64,000 nt of DNA from assembly GCA_033032175.1 (NCBI GenBank), contig CM065311.1, positions 365,190 to 429,189 of the forward strand, in the 5' to 3' direction. Position numbers and translations under genes: made by a program. Positions 34,742 to 48,378 of the stretch are shown here, piece by piece; the stretch's first letter is position 1; the number at the start of each line of letters is the position of its first letter. The stretch comes from Saturnia japonica (lineage: Eukaryota; Arthropoda; Insecta; Lepidoptera; Saturniidae). The notes under the pieces are model-generated. The model saw only the letters and a list, made by a program, of their open reading frames with translations. It searched no databases and had not been told where the DNA came from.

Positions 34742-37700
34742 AGTATTATTTTTTATTGAATGTTTTCTGAACAAAATCTGTATTTTTTTTATCTTTATGA
34801 TATGTAATAGTTACACGTGCCGAAATGCCTGTGCACCTTTGATGAGATTCATAGTATTTTGTATAACCTGTTGTGCTTTGCTTAAAATGTCTCATGGTAT
34901 CATTCCACAATTTTTTTTGTATATTAATTTAAGCTTAACTTCTTAAATGGTCGGCAACATTTATTTAGCTAGTTACTTATAAAGTAAAGAAGAATATTCA
35001 GTAACCTTTCCAACATTAATAAATTTGACATATATTGAAAGCATTTATTTATTTTTTATTATTGCTTGGGATTTGGACCGCATAGCATTGGATGGTAAGT
35101 ACTGTCCTGAAATGACGGCTATCAAAATTAGAATAAAAAATAAAAATATCTTTTATTCAATTTAGGCCTTAAGAAGGCACTTATGAATGTCAAAACACTA
35201 CCACCACGTCTGATACCATTGCCAGTCTTGTCAACATGTGACAAAATCTCATGCTTTATTCGGGGGGTCCAAAATCGTAAAGAGAAGAGTTTATGCAGGT
35301 TAGAAGATGTTTTCACAGAATGGTAAAAATAATAATTTACAATCTTAGTACTTAATTGTGAAGTAATTTCTGTGATGTAACTGTGGTTGAGAAATGACTT
35401 TAGATTCACCATTTCCCAGTTACACCAATTTTCATTCAGCACCATAAAGAACAGCAGATAAATTAAATAAAAAAAAAACAATTTTTTTTATATGTACCCC
35501 CACATTTTTATCTGTGATGCCAGTCACAATGCTTCAGAACTTGACTAAAAGGATGTAACTTTGAACCAATTATGTAATAAAAGTCATGATGAAGCCATAT
35601 TATGAAACTGGTGAAGATGTTTCAAGAACTAATGTTATTAAAAGTCAATGATAATATTATTGAGTAAATTTGTGAAGTGACAAAAAATGACTCTAATCCT
35701 GATTTTGTAGTCAATGATAAAATCATTTTAGAAAACAATTAAGATGAATAAACTTTTAATCAGTTAGTCAGAATAATGATTTATATTTTCCATGTATGTA
35801 CCTACTCTGTTTAGGACTTAAAAAAATGGAGGATGTTCTCATTTCAAATGTATATACATACTATTTCGTTTATAAACAGATTTGGATGATTCTTTTTTTT
35901 TTTTGTTGGAAAGGGTTACCTCTAGAGTGGTGCCATTTTAATTTCATCAGTATTGGACCTTGAACTTCGAAGATACGCCAGAAAACTCCTCAAAAAATTT
36001 AAGTCTTTTTTGTTAAAAATTGTGTTGTATAAAGACAGCATTTAACTATCTTCACTAGCTGTAGCAAAAAAAGAGAAATTAAGATGAGGAGAAGACCTTC
36101 TGCAACAATAATAAAAAGTAGATATTTCATTACATAGATTTTTTTCTAAGTGCATCTTGTGGACTCAAGATTTAAAATATATTTATGATATGAATTAATT
36201 TTCATTCTTTTATTTCTCATTAATAGTTCTTAATTAGTTGTTTTCCTCTTAAGATAAAATTTATTTATAGAAAATAAAATGAATCTTTTCCATTATCTTG
36301 TCTCATGCTAGTTTGTTATTTGTTGTAGATATCATAATTTGTTAAATTTAGTATCACAGAACAACTGCTTAGTAATTGATATGGTTGTATTATTAATCTT
36401 ATAATTTTCTTAATATGGTTAGTAAAGAACAATAACTTATCTTACAATAAAACTTGTCTGCATCACTAAAATAAATTATATCATATTTATTGTAATATTA
36501 TAATTTTGTTGCTCTGTTCATTTATTATTTAATGCACAAATTAAAAACTAGGGAAGTTATAACAAAGTGTCATTCATAATCCATATTGTTGGCTGATGTC
36601 CGCTGATCTTTATGAATATTACAAATAGTATGAGTTGGAAAAAGTAATATGCCATATTCCTCATCCTATATAAGTAAAATGATTGAGGTTTGCCATTCTG
36701 CTCACATAACACAATAACTACTTAATAGATTTTAATCAATATTTTTTTGTTTGATACCTTAAATACTTGCTTCTTATCAAAAATAAATATAATATCTAAA
36801 TAAACATCAAAACTGTAGCCCACGAAAGCAGAGCTAAATATATGCTTACATATAAATCTCTCATAATAACTTTGTACAATATTGTATATAATAACAGTTG
36901 AGTTTTTTACACTTTCACTATTAGGTTTATAGCAGTAATCAATGACTTATCTCTAAATATATATTTAAAAAAGAAACAATTTTAATATTATCATGATGCA
37001 AGTCAGGGGCATAGAACTTTAAAATAGTAATTATATTTTTAGAGTTTTTTATATTTTGAAATGCTAGGGCTAACTGTTTTTCTGCCAGCAATAATCAATA
37101 TACTGTGTCTTATGCATGTTGTTATCAGATCTTTAAAAGGCATACACAATAAAAGAATCAGTATTAATAATAAACAATAATAACATGAAAAAATAATATT
37201 ATTAAACTTTAAAGTATAAAAACAGTATGGCTTCCGTTTTTTTTGTAAGTCATAAAGTTTTATAATTTTTCCCTCCAGATGCTCAATGAAACGTGTGGTC
37301 AATTGAAAGGAATGTCAATTTGATTGATCACAAGTGTTCCGCCTTTGATAGAAGACTATATTGAATGATAAAATAACCTTCTAATGCCATCAATTTCCCG
37401 TCAATAGCTATCAATCGCTCCAGTGCTATCGCGCACATAAAGATATAAAAATTTAAAACTGTAATTGATGTTCTCGGCGATCCATTAGACACAGCAGCGA
37501 ACTATAAATTATTATATAGCGTCATAGAGTAATGATGTACTAATGAATTGGCGCCAGAAGTCGGCGTCCTATAATTAATATTTACATCGCATAAAACACG
37601 CTTGCATTATGCCATCATCTTCGTCCGCGTTTCGAATCGTTGAATGCAAATAATTAAACTGCCTTGAAATACCTAACCAATGACTTAGTTTTAAACTTAA

Positions 37701-40250
37701 ACTAAAAAATGAAAGTTCGAAATTTCTACGACATTGAAGAAGTGGTAATGGAATGTGCAAAATTGTAAAGATAATTTCAGCTATATTATTAATACCATAT
37801 TTAAATAATAATATTTGGATTTTTTTATAACACTGTAGACTTTTACTCATGGCAACAGCTCTTCTCCATGCCTCTTAAGTTACCTCTTCAAGATTTATCG
37901 AAATGATGACGTAGCATGTAAGGTCTTCTAATATATTTTATTATCATCATCACAATTATTTCTGATGATAGCAATTTTTAATGATAATTAATGTAATTTA
38001 AAGAAGTCCTGGTTTTTGACTAACGTTTATATAAATGTTTAGCATAATTAGTTTTATATTATCCCTGCAATGCCCATATCAATTATTATGTATAAATTTG
38101 TGATTGTTTTATGTTGTGTCAATGTATCCTTTTTATGGGGTATTTTACAGTAGAACGAATATTTGGCAACTAAATTCTATAACGTGTATTTGTCACACTT
38201 GACTTTGGCAAAACTGCCTACATAGGCAGAAAGCCAAAATAAAAAAAAAGACCTAGTGGAATAATGTCCGTAGGTTTGACGTTTTCGGAATTCGCATGCA
38301 TTTATTATGTAATTTAAATTGACTATCATCGGCTGTCGGTAAAGTTTAAAGATCGTGAGAAACCTGAACACTTGAGAAATTTTCTATATAGTAGTAGTTA
38401 CCATCGCAAGTATGAATAGTAAAGAACTGTGGATTTTTCGGCGTTTGAAATTATCAATACGTGTAACGTGTTGCCATAACTGCCATATTGTACTCAGCTT
38501 TTTAATAGTCTTAAATAATGTTATAACATAGAAATTAGTATTCACATTAAAATCTTGATTTGTACTACGGTCACACACGCCTATTGTCTTTTAAGGATTT
38601 TTCCGTTATCTATTCTGAGAATATTTGGTGCACATCGTTACGCCACACTTAAGGCTCATGAATCAGTATTTCACAGCGGGCCCATCGCGTCGGCCGGGCC
38701 GCTTATCTGATCTGACTCACCGGCATCCATTCGGTTTTTGAGATTTCATCGTTAAACGATTAGTCACGGCTGAGTATGTAATTCACACAGGCCTCTAAGT
38801 GGATGTTAAAAATAGACAAGTGAAATACTTGATAATTATTTACGATATAGATGGTTGCCTACAGTGCCTACGTATATATTAATAGTTTACTATAATAAAT
38901 AAATTTTCGCACAATTCGGACATATTGATGAAAGCGAGCGTGTTTTTTTTTTGTGCTAAATTTAACGTCTTTAATCGTCTCTAAACGAGCATATTACACT
39001 ATATTAAATGAATAATTAAGTTGCCTTATAGCTAGAACGTTCAACTTTAAATAGTTTACATTTTAATTAAAATGAGAGAAGATGCTGTCTTTTTGGAAAT
39101 TTTTCGTTACTTGGCCAGCCTAACTGTTGAAATAGCTCCATCCTACGGAAGATCACAGCCAAATAACCCTATGTTTTATTTCTCCTGTGATTAAGGTGTC
39201 CAAAGTTCCTTGGGAAAAAGGGGTTCAAGGTTGAATACACGCTAGTTATATCTCTGGTGCTCTGATGTTACAAGCGTTTCTAGCTTACGCTTACAACTTA
39301 CTATCAGACTATCAATCAGGTTGTGCCAAATTACAACTAAGGTTGCAAATTGTTCTTTTAATTCACTTTTCCTTTTTCGAGATTTGGACAATTTTTCCGC
39401 AGAATAACATTTTCTTCGCAGAAAGCAGTACAAAATGCCCTCAAACAGTTTGTGGAGTTCAGGTCCACAGAGTTTTATCGGAAACGTTTAAATTATCTTC
39501 TTATTAGATGGCAGAAATGTATAGACAACGAGGGTAGATAATGTGATTAAATAAATATATTTAATAGTACGAAAAACAGAAAACAGCGGTTTCGTACTTT
39601 AACTCCTAATATTATATTAGAACAAGAATTAGTATGTAGTTCGTGTTTTTTTGGTTTGGTTCATATGAGACTTGTTGTTAGCTCAATCGATGAACCACCG
39701 GACTCTATCTGTAACTAGAGTTCAAATATGTCGCGAAAGAAAATGTAGTTTTCGAGATCAAGAGATCTTGTTGACTTTGTATATTCCTTACGTTTTGTCT
39801 TTGAAATCCTTAGTTCCTTAATATAGGAAATGCTTCTGTACTATTTATCTATAACTAGCGGTCGCCCAATGATCGAAATTCGACCAGCGACTTTTTAATC
39901 ATAGACTATTTTCTGTTTGACATTTGCAGTATGAACCTAAACAATGAATATTATGTGACTTGCTGTTTGTTACGTTTCTATAAGTGACAATGTCAATATT
40001 TTGGGGGGTCTAAGTTCAATGGCACTAGTCGGGTTAGGATTTGCAGTATTTATTTATTTAATGTAATGTATTGGTAACAGATATTATAGATACATTTTAG
40101 CTTTCTGCTCTCCTTCTCCATATAAACTTTAACCATGCCAAATCTCACAGTCTTCCGTGCACGCAATACACTTAAAAAGGGGTACAAAGTTTTTACTTCA
40201 CGTATTAATATCAATAATAATAATAACTAAGATACAGAGATGTATTTTGG
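34742..40250. other. Large non-coding region with repeat relics
   Basis: About 35128-35260 (minus) is a retroelement 3' end (CATAAGTGCCTTCTTAAGGC), related to 49780-49805. 35876-36030 (minus) is family P. A small GC-rich patch is at 38680-38705. About 39105-39215 (minus) resembles family T. The rest is AT-rich, with no gene seen. Confidence 0.4.
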
Positions 40251-40760
40251 CACCCGCCACGTCCATCCTCTCCTGCGGCAACTCAAGCCTAGGTCCGTTC
40301 CTTCGGTGTGGAGCCCTCGAGTCTAGTAGCCGGTCGCGCGATACAATGACACTGTACTTGCATTCACTAGCAACTAACAGACACCATTACGCTGTACCCC
40401 ATATTCGTGCACACCACACAGGTACATAGGTTCTGTGAGGGAACTTTTTTCTAGTTAGTTTAGACAAAAATTTACAGATCGCTAAATAATATATATACAT
40501 GTTCCTTCCTTCCTGCCAGGAGGCAGGAACGTGTATGTTTTAGTTTAGATTAAATTTCTACGCATAGGGAGCTAGCCAGTTCGCGACTTAATTGCGACTA
40601 CGGCAACAGCCCAAGCCGAAGTTCGACCACTTAGGCACCCTTGAACATGAGGCTATGCTTTCACGACTGAGTACCTTAAGCGCTCGCTCCCAAGTCACGG
40701 TGAAGCTGTAAAAGCCGTCTGAGGCTCCAGGGCCCTTATGGCTAACACTATTGTCAGTTC
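40251..40760 (+). repeat. Dispersed repeat family R, long diverged copy C
   Basis: Same orientation as copy A but more diverged and shortened, from CACCCGCCACGTCC to TTGTCAGTTC. The core palindrome is altered to AAAGCCGTCTGAGGCTCC, a variant shared with short copy D, which suggests at least two subfamilies. Confidence 0.85.
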
Positions 40761-42317
40761 TATAAAAAAGTTGTATTTTGGGTTTTAGGAGGACTGAAAG
40801 ACTAATAATGTCAGTGAATTCATTTTAAGACACTTGATTGCTATTTGTACATTAGCAATATTGTATTGTTGTAAATTGTAGTAATAGTAAGTCACTAGAT
40901 AATTGTACGAATCATTAGTGTATAAACAATCATCTAGTGAGATTGCAATTTTTAGCTAAATTGTGAACGGACACTAATAATTTTGAATTTTGAGGTTATA
41001 TCTATTAAATAAGCAAAATCATGATACTAGGATTTGAAAAATGTGAATTTTCAATGGCTAATTTGTTTCTCGTTATGATCACAGTTTCAATCTAATCTAT
41101 ATACCTATCCAGTTAGTTTATAAACCTATGAGATTGTATATTTTAGTGTCGCAAGTGTTCATCTTCAATCTACCGATAGTTTATATTCTCACAATTTTTT
41201 TTTCTCTATATAGGTTTAGTGTTATGGCCACAATATCACCTGATCTTAAGGGACTCTGTGACCCAAGATAGTAATACACTAAGCTTAGTGGAAGACTGGC
41301 TCTCAAGTGCAGCTACCGGTACACAACTATGGGTGTTTGACAGATTTTCAAGTTTAAGTTGGTAGCTAGCCAGGTGAGCATAAGAAAAAGCCCTACCACC
41401 ATGCTATGTTTTCATCACGATGTTTTCCTTCACCGAAAGCTCAGGCATACTGCTGGAATTCGAATTCACGTCGATCGACGCGATGCCCGTACACGCTACC
41501 ACTGACCCATCATTGCTTTAAAAACTAAAAACTAACAGTTGTATAATTATTATCCGGTGAAATCTATATCTTCTATATAATAATTAATAAAATTGAAGTG
41601 TCTGTTTGTAATGTCAAAATTACAGATTTTTACTAAATGTATATAAAAGTTTAAACGGTACCATAATAAAAAACTAATTTTTTTTAACCGTCTGTTCCGG
41701 GTAATCTCCGAAACGGTTGGACCGATTTTGACGGAGCTTTCACTAATAGATAGCTGATGTTATAATGAGTAACTTAGGCTGCTTTTATTTTAGTAAAGGA
41801 ATTAGGGTTTCGCGCAATAAAAAAAATACTGGTCATGGTGAATAAATCCAGGTACTTAATGGTTTACGCTGAGTAAACCATAAGATATATATCAAATTAA
41901 TATACTACATAATTGTAGACATTAAAAAGACCAACAAAAAAGTGAGCAAGAGTATATTGTGTCTATCTCCAAATTGTGTAAATAAATAAATAAGAAATGG
42001 CTTAAAATAATATCTGGCTTTCATTGTAGTATTTTGTGCTCTACGCGAAATTTCTGCATCGTCGGGATTATTTCCCATGCGGTCTGTATTACAATTTGTG
42101 GTTATTTTCTGAGAGTACTATGGTTTTTAATGGTTTGTAATGGTGACGCCGCGTCGCTCCCTAAACCACCCCGTTTTATTTACTCTGCACATCAATAAAT
42201 CTACGATTATAATTTAAGCAATAAGACCTAACTTCCGTAGGATAAGGTTTACTGGTACAGTCTTGGTTGTAGTAATATATAGAAACATTACAAGTTCAGG
42301 CAACCTATTAAAATTAA
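40761..42317. other. Non-coding; family S and Helitron-like copies
   Basis: 41215-41515 is a reverse family S copy (TATGGCCACAATATCACCTG ... CTTCACCGAAAGCTCAGGC). 41572-41985 is a plus-strand H1 Helitron-like copy starting TCTATATAATAATTAATAAA with a truncated 3' end. No gene was seen. Confidence 0.45.
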
Positions 42318-42791
42318 TGGAGATGGGCCGAACGTGGTTTATACCGAAGCCGAAATTCCGCCGAACTTCCTTTCAATTCTGTCGCTAAGAAGTAAGCAGA
42401 ATTATGTCCAAAAATATTTACGCTTTGCTTGCCATTTTTTTTGGGTGTCTCTCGCCCACTTTTTTCCTTGGCCCGTTAGTTCCTCAAACTCCAACACACT
42501 CGAGATGGTAATGGTCGTATTGAATCTACCTACTTCTGTATTATCGAACCATTTCAGAAGTAAACAAACGATCGACCTGTCCATGATGACATGAACCTAT
42601 ATGAACAATTTGTTATGTTCTTGAGTTTTACTGTTCACTGGATTAGTGAAAATCTTTCTCTATATCATCGTCATTTTATTGATTCTAATCCCGAGATTTC
42701 TTATACTAATTTTGATTTCGTCAACATTACGTGTAAGTAAATACCGAAGCTTCGGTTAAGCCGAATATTTCCGAATTTCGGTCCATCTCTA
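42318..42791 (-). mobile_element. Internally deleted hAT-like DNA transposon with target duplication
   Basis: Terminal inverted repeats TGGAGATGGGCCGAA (left) and TAGAGATGGACCGAA (right, inverted) match at 13 of 15. They are flanked by 8 bp AAAATTAA (42310-42317) and AAAATTAT (42792-42799), a 7 of 8 target duplication as expected for hAT. Inside, the minus frame 42584-42402 could be a degenerate N-terminal (BED-like) piece of a transposase, but cysteines are lacking, so that part is uncertain. Subterminal CCGAA/TTCGG repeats are dense. Confidence 0.65.
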
Positions 42792-44884
42792 AAAATTATT
42801 GTGGATTATTAAAAGTTATTATAATAGGGATATGAAAATAAACTGAAAATAAAAATTGCATTCATATTAAGGGTTAAATTCGAAGGAAAACCTTTTGGCT
42901 AAGCCCCCACGGGAATAATGTAAGCGCAAGTCAACATACGTAGTACATCATGACATTCAGTCGACAAAGGCTCTCAATATAGCCATGTGGCAGGCAGTCA
43001 GTAACCCTACAACTCGTTGACCTTAATACCAAGCACATGCCAACCGGTATTGCCACGCTTATTATGAATGCTAGCTAGTCTCCTTTGATCAATATGTTTG
43101 TTTGCTGCTTCAAAAAGAAAAAAAATTGCTTATTATTGTTTTGCTGTTTAGATTACCTGGCGCCATGTCTGAACAATAACTAACGTGTAAGTGATGCTAT
43201 GATAGTATGCATTGCGTTTCTTTTGTAGAATGTTTACTTTTAAAACAATACATTTAATTGTGTAAACTTTTTTATTATATCTAGTTATACGATATAAGTT
43301 TTTGTGTATACGAGAACCATACTATAATATTTGGCCCTTCTAGATCACTTTACAACAAAGAAACAGCGAACAAAATAGAGATCCACGAATAATATAATAG
43401 CCGTGTGCCCGTGGCACCGACCGCGTTTGATATGCAGTAATTATTTTCATCCCAATTTTATTTTTACTCATATTATTGACAATTCATATAAACTATCAAT
43501 TGAGAAATCACACATTATAGGTACTTCCCATGTGCAAAATTTCATCAAAATCTTTTACTACAATTTAGGTATTGTTGACTATGCATATTAAGCCTATCAA
43601 TTATGGAATGACGTACGCTTCCCGTCTACAGAATTAAATCAGAATCGATTGAGAATTGAAGATTTTTTTATTTATAATTTTTTTTTCGTTTTCTTAACTT
43701 CCTGTATAAAAAATTTGATCAAAATCGGTTAACATTATTTTTACGTTACCTAAAAGTAGGTACTATAGAAAATTCTTATAGCCTATCAATTGACCAATGA
43801 TATAAAATTCCCGTGTACAAAATTTCGTAAGAATCGGTCAAGCCGTTTTTGAGTTAAATTCGGACAAACAGACCACCACATTTTTACTAGTTGGACTGTC
43901 CCAAAGTGGAGAGAAATTTCCAACTAATTTCTCTGTGCGGGACCTTTCTTTGAACACCCTTCCCTTCCTCAAGAAGCTTTTGATATTTCTACTCACCGCA
44001 GAAATATAACAAGGTTATTTGGATACGATCTATCGTACTGCGAATAGACCTCCAAAAAACTTGATCTGCAGTCCGTCTCATACTTACGTATTTCGCAACA
44101 GCAAAGCGATAACAGAAATGGTTATTAAACATCGGTTTCATAGTGGCAAATTCAGATTATGTACCATCCATAATGTGCATACCAAACATATTAAAAAAAA
44201 TTGAAATAAGAACACTTATTTAAATATATTTACACTGATATTACTTTACACTTTACTGATATTTGTAATTTGAATACACAATTTGGCATCATTTTAATGA
44301 GTAAACCAGATTTTACCATGACGTGATATTTTAAATATCACATATCACATACATTTAATATTATGTACCAACAAATGACAATTGCCCACAGAAACGTAGA
44401 TTAAAAGGTTTATCAATAGTTTTTTTTTTAACATTTTGAATTGCGAATGAACACCTTCATACAAAAAATATATTACGAACTAACGTTCCAGTCGAAGAGA
44501 CCTAGGGAGCGTCAATTACCGTTCATCAAGTATGCATGAACGATTGTTTCCGTCACGCAAATATGCTCGATTGCATACGTACTGATAAAACACCACACCT
44601 ATATCATATGAATATAGAATTATTACGTACCCGTCTAGATAATATCAAAAATGCTGTAAATTTTTAATACCATAAATATGCGATAAGGATCGAGAATGAC
44701 TTATAGTTATTTAGTCTTTTCCAGAATTGCGCCGTGGACGCTTTTGCCAGTGCCAGTTTTGTATTTAAAAATAAAAGCACCTAGGTACTACATGTTCAAT
44801 TTAGTTCTTGCGACAGATTTGAAGTGTGGACAATTTCTCGAAACGTGGATTCTGTAATTTTTCTTTGTATAGGCACAAGTCGTA
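42792..44884. other. Non-coding, no gene seen
   Basis: AT-rich. 43400-43880 has retro- or Helitron-like phrases (AAGAATCGGTCAAGCCGTTT) without clear ends. Confidence 0.35.
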
Positions 44885-45217
44885 TCTATACATTTAATAA
44901 AATTGAAGTGTCTGTTTGTAATGTCAAAATAACAGCTTTTTAAATGGTAAAATTATGAAAGAATAATTAAACGATACTTATATTTAAAAAAAAAAAAAAA
45001 ATTTTTGTCTGTCTGTCCCTTTGTTCCGGGCTTCCTCTGAAATTGTTGGACCAATTTTGACGGGACTTTCACTGGCAGACAGCTGATGTTATAAGGAGTA
45101 ATTTAGGCTACTTTTATTTTAGAAAAAGAACGGTTCGATCTCCGTGGGTGGAAGTGGGGTCACGACAATACTGACATTCTGTAGTCCACGCGAGCGGAGC
45201 TGCGTGCACAGCAAGTA
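44885..45217 (+). mobile_element. Helitron-like element, family H1
   Basis: It starts TCTATACATTTAATAAAATT, contains GTTGGACCAATTTTGACGGG and ends near CGCGAGCGGAGCTGCGTGCA then CAGCAAG (degenerate CTAG). It lacks the internal ACTGGTCATGG...ATAAG segment seen in other copies, so it is an internal-deletion form. Confidence 0.5.
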
Positions 45218-45554
45218 TAAAATAAAATACATGTCCAAAGGTATTATTTGCCGTGAATAATGCTCTTCCAACCGAAAACCAGATAAGCGTTGAGCGTTCC
45301 GTGTTACCGGTTACGTCACACATACTCTCCCAGTTCAATAAATAACATTGTGAGATCGCATATCTCTCATCAGTAGTCAGAGAACCTAATAAACGAATTT
45401 GATGTACATAGTTTGAAGATATATCAATATTGGAAACCTGCGGGTTAAAATCGTATGTTCAAATGTAATATACGATCAATAAACAATCGATTTAAATTAT
45501 GATCAAACCTGCGATCTATATGTGTAACTGATTATTTAGAATACATACATACAC

Positions 45555-45806
45555 ACCATCACGCCTGTATCCCCGAAGGGCATCGGCAGAGGTGTACTAA
45601 TATACACCCACAGTTCGCCGTGTATGTTTTAGGTGCCATGTAATACGGCGCGAGCCTATTGCCATTAATCGGGCACAAACCCAAACTCCGAGCTGCTAGT
45701 GAGAGTTTCATAGAAAACCTCAATAACACTTTGCTCGACCTGGGAATCGAACCTAGTACCTCGATCATAGCAGTCGCGCTTACGACCACTAGGCTAATGA
45801 GGCAGA
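45555..45806 (-). repeat. tRNA-derived SINE, near full length
   Basis: On the minus strand the head has an A box TAGCCTAGTGG (45796-45786) and a B box GGTTCGATTCC (45753-45743) at tRNA-like spacing. These are internal RNA polymerase III promoter elements. The body (GTGTTATTGAGGTTTTCTAT...) and tail (CTTCGGGGATACAGGCGTGA) recur at 48185-48378, 52900-53010 and 8728-8795. Minus-strand open frames here are incidental. Confidence 0.75.
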
Positions 45807-48073
45807 TATTACTAGTAGTAGAGTTAGAGTATTTAGTTTAGATTTAATTAACAGCTTATTTAAAATATATTATAAATTAATCAGGGTTTTCGATGAAAAT
45901 CTAATTTTTTTTTTCAACACCTATTAATGAGTAGGTGTCTACTGAATTAAACAAATCTTAATATATATGTATTTACATTAACTTGCCAATTAATTTTAGT
46001 GTAACCGATATGGACTTCGGTTATTGGATTTAAATGTATAACAGACCACTTTATCGTAACAAAGAAAATTATATGTCACATAAAACACATAAAATAACCC
46101 TCCTTTTTCGCAGTCGGGTCAAAATTAAATCATTACGTGTTGTCTAAGTTAGTAATATTTCGGTAATTGGTAATTAACGCTTGAAAAGATTTCAGAAACA
46201 TGATAATTAAAAAAACTGTTAGGTATCCTAATTTTTATGTGTATGTGTGTTATGTTATTTTTGTATGTAAAATCTCATAATGATCCAAATGTAAATAATT
46301 TACAAAAAGTACTTACACATACTATGGTGCCCTTTTTATGTATCCGTAATTTTTAAATTTAGGGTCCGTTGTCCAAGGAAAAGAAAACCTTGGAATATTT
46401 CGAATACCTTCCCATGATAAAAATAGTATTGCCGTTCACGTGTATTCACGTGTAGTATTGTAAACAAGCATAAGGCCCGGCTGATGGTAAGCGGCTACCA
46501 TAGCCTATGGACGCTTGTAATACCATAGATTCCGGTTTCAATTTGTACGATTGATCATAATTACTAAGTGTTTTTTTAATAAATATTTTTGTATAATACG
46601 TGTCGCAGTTGGCACAGTGTGTAATAAAAGTGTATATTAAACCCTAATCAAGCAGTAACAGGATATGTGAAAATGGATGATTCGTCGCCTAATAGGATAT
46701 ATTTTTACATTTTTGTCTGTAATTATTGCGTATTATTCGTGGTTAGATAGTTCACTTGCTTGTGTATAATATTGCGGCTGTCGGATGTTTCACAGATATG
46801 TTCAGATAAGATAAGAACGATGTATGTAGCACTTAAAATACGCATGTCACGCGTATCTTTTTTAGTTTATCCTACATTTATGAGTAAACTTATGGGTACT
46901 TCATTTTTTGTAATATTATTGTGTCGGTAAAAACGAAATGAGGCTTGCCAAATAACGCAATTTAAGGGTTACCCCCAGACGATATAAATTTTTCCCCATA
47001 TATGTCATTCAATTACTTGTAAGTTGTAATGCACTTACAGACGTACATAACAGTCAGAAAATGAGAAAACACTGCAGACCCGTACAATCAAATGTTCTGT
47101 GCTTATGAATGAATGAATACTTCGTTACATTTTTGCATCTTACAAACTTACATTTTACAGGTATACTATTATAGCATTGCGGAGAAAAAAATACGATTGT
47201 AGGAAATATAAGAATTCGTAAAAATAAATAAAAATGAGCTAGCACTGAAGTATTTATGTCTTTTAAATATATAATTCATGGCTATTTAATATATATTTAG
47301 TATATATTTTCTCATTTCTATACTTAATAGGGACGATGTGTCTATAAGATGGTAAAATGGTAAGTCTACAAGGACTGACTCATGACTACAGCTGCCAGAA
47401 CCCACCTTTTCAATATGAGGGTGGTAACTAACCAGACGGGCATTACAAAATGCACTGCAAGCTCAGGCTCGATTGTAGGATTCGAACATATGTAAACGAC
47501 GTGTTTCTTGGTGGTTCGTCTCCATACACGAGGTCGGACGTAGGGCACTAAAAATCTTTAAATTTTTAAACGCCATTCGATTTCTCTGTTACACAGGCAT
47601 CTTGCCATTGTATGCCGCAAATCTCCCAAAGGCACATGGTGCACTTATAAGCTCATTTAAAAAAATGAAATATTAAAAATCGTAAAAGTGAAATTTAGTT
47701 ATCTTATGTAACACCACATTTTACTCAGATAACATAAATCTACGTTGCTGTAATACAAACCCGTTCTAGAAACTTTATGGTTCTTAAAACCTCTCGTTCT
47801 AAACGCTTTTCTAAGTACTCTGCATTTTATGAGTGTAATCTTTATTATTCCAAGGAAACTAACTGGCTAGAGATCGATGTCCGATTACTATTTTAACCGT
47901 GGATCGCTTAACGCTCCTGAAACACGGCTCTGACTAGTATCGATTTATCAACTATTTTTAGTTATAAGATTAGATAACTGGCGTGACTACTGTATGAAAT
48001 AAACGAGCTTCGGACGATTTTAAATCATTTGGAATACGGTATTAAACATTTTTGTTAACCGTTTATCAAAGTA
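45807..48073. other. Non-coding with repeat relics
   Basis: 46080-46125 is family Q end, 46475-46535 is a family T piece, and 47360-47540 is an S-like relic. No gene was recognised. Confidence 0.4.
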
Positions 48074-48170
48074 CTAGCTGTGCCCCACGGTTTCATCTGT
48101 ATTAATATTAACCGACAAACACCGCGCCGCTAACGCACCCGTGTAGCCTACAGTACTATAATCATAGACT
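48074..48170 (-). mobile_element. Helitron-like 3' end (family H2)
   Basis: The minus strand ends GATGAAACCGTGGGGCACAG then CTAG (48077-48074) followed by T. It is homologous to the 3' end of the complete element at 56317-56591. Confidence 0.5.
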
Positions 48171-48184
48171 GCGGAGCCTTTAAG

Positions 48185-48378
48185 GTCCCATGTAATAGGG
48201 GGCGAGCCTCTTGCCATTAAACGGGCACAAAGCCAAACTCCGAGAATGCTGAGATACTGAGACTACTGAGAATGTCATAGAAAACCCTAATAACACTTTG
48301 CTCGACCTGAGAATCGAATCTAGGAACCTCGAGCATAGCAGTCGCATTTATGACCAGTAGGCTAATGAGGTAGTTATG
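48185..48378 (-). repeat. tRNA-derived SINE, second copy
   Basis: Diverged copy of 45555-45806 with B-box-like GATTCGATTC and the same CAAAGTGTTATTAGGGTTTT body. The distal tail is missing. Confidence 0.65.

Noticed and set aside
35128..35481. 117-codon minus-strand open frame as a host gene
   Set aside because: Its C-terminal part is the non-coding 3' end of a retroelement also seen at 49780-49805.
45740..45806. Possible functional tRNA gene (A and B boxes)
   Set aside because: The sequence continues into a ~250 bp repeated body present in other copies and does not fold as a complete tRNA, so it is a SINE head.
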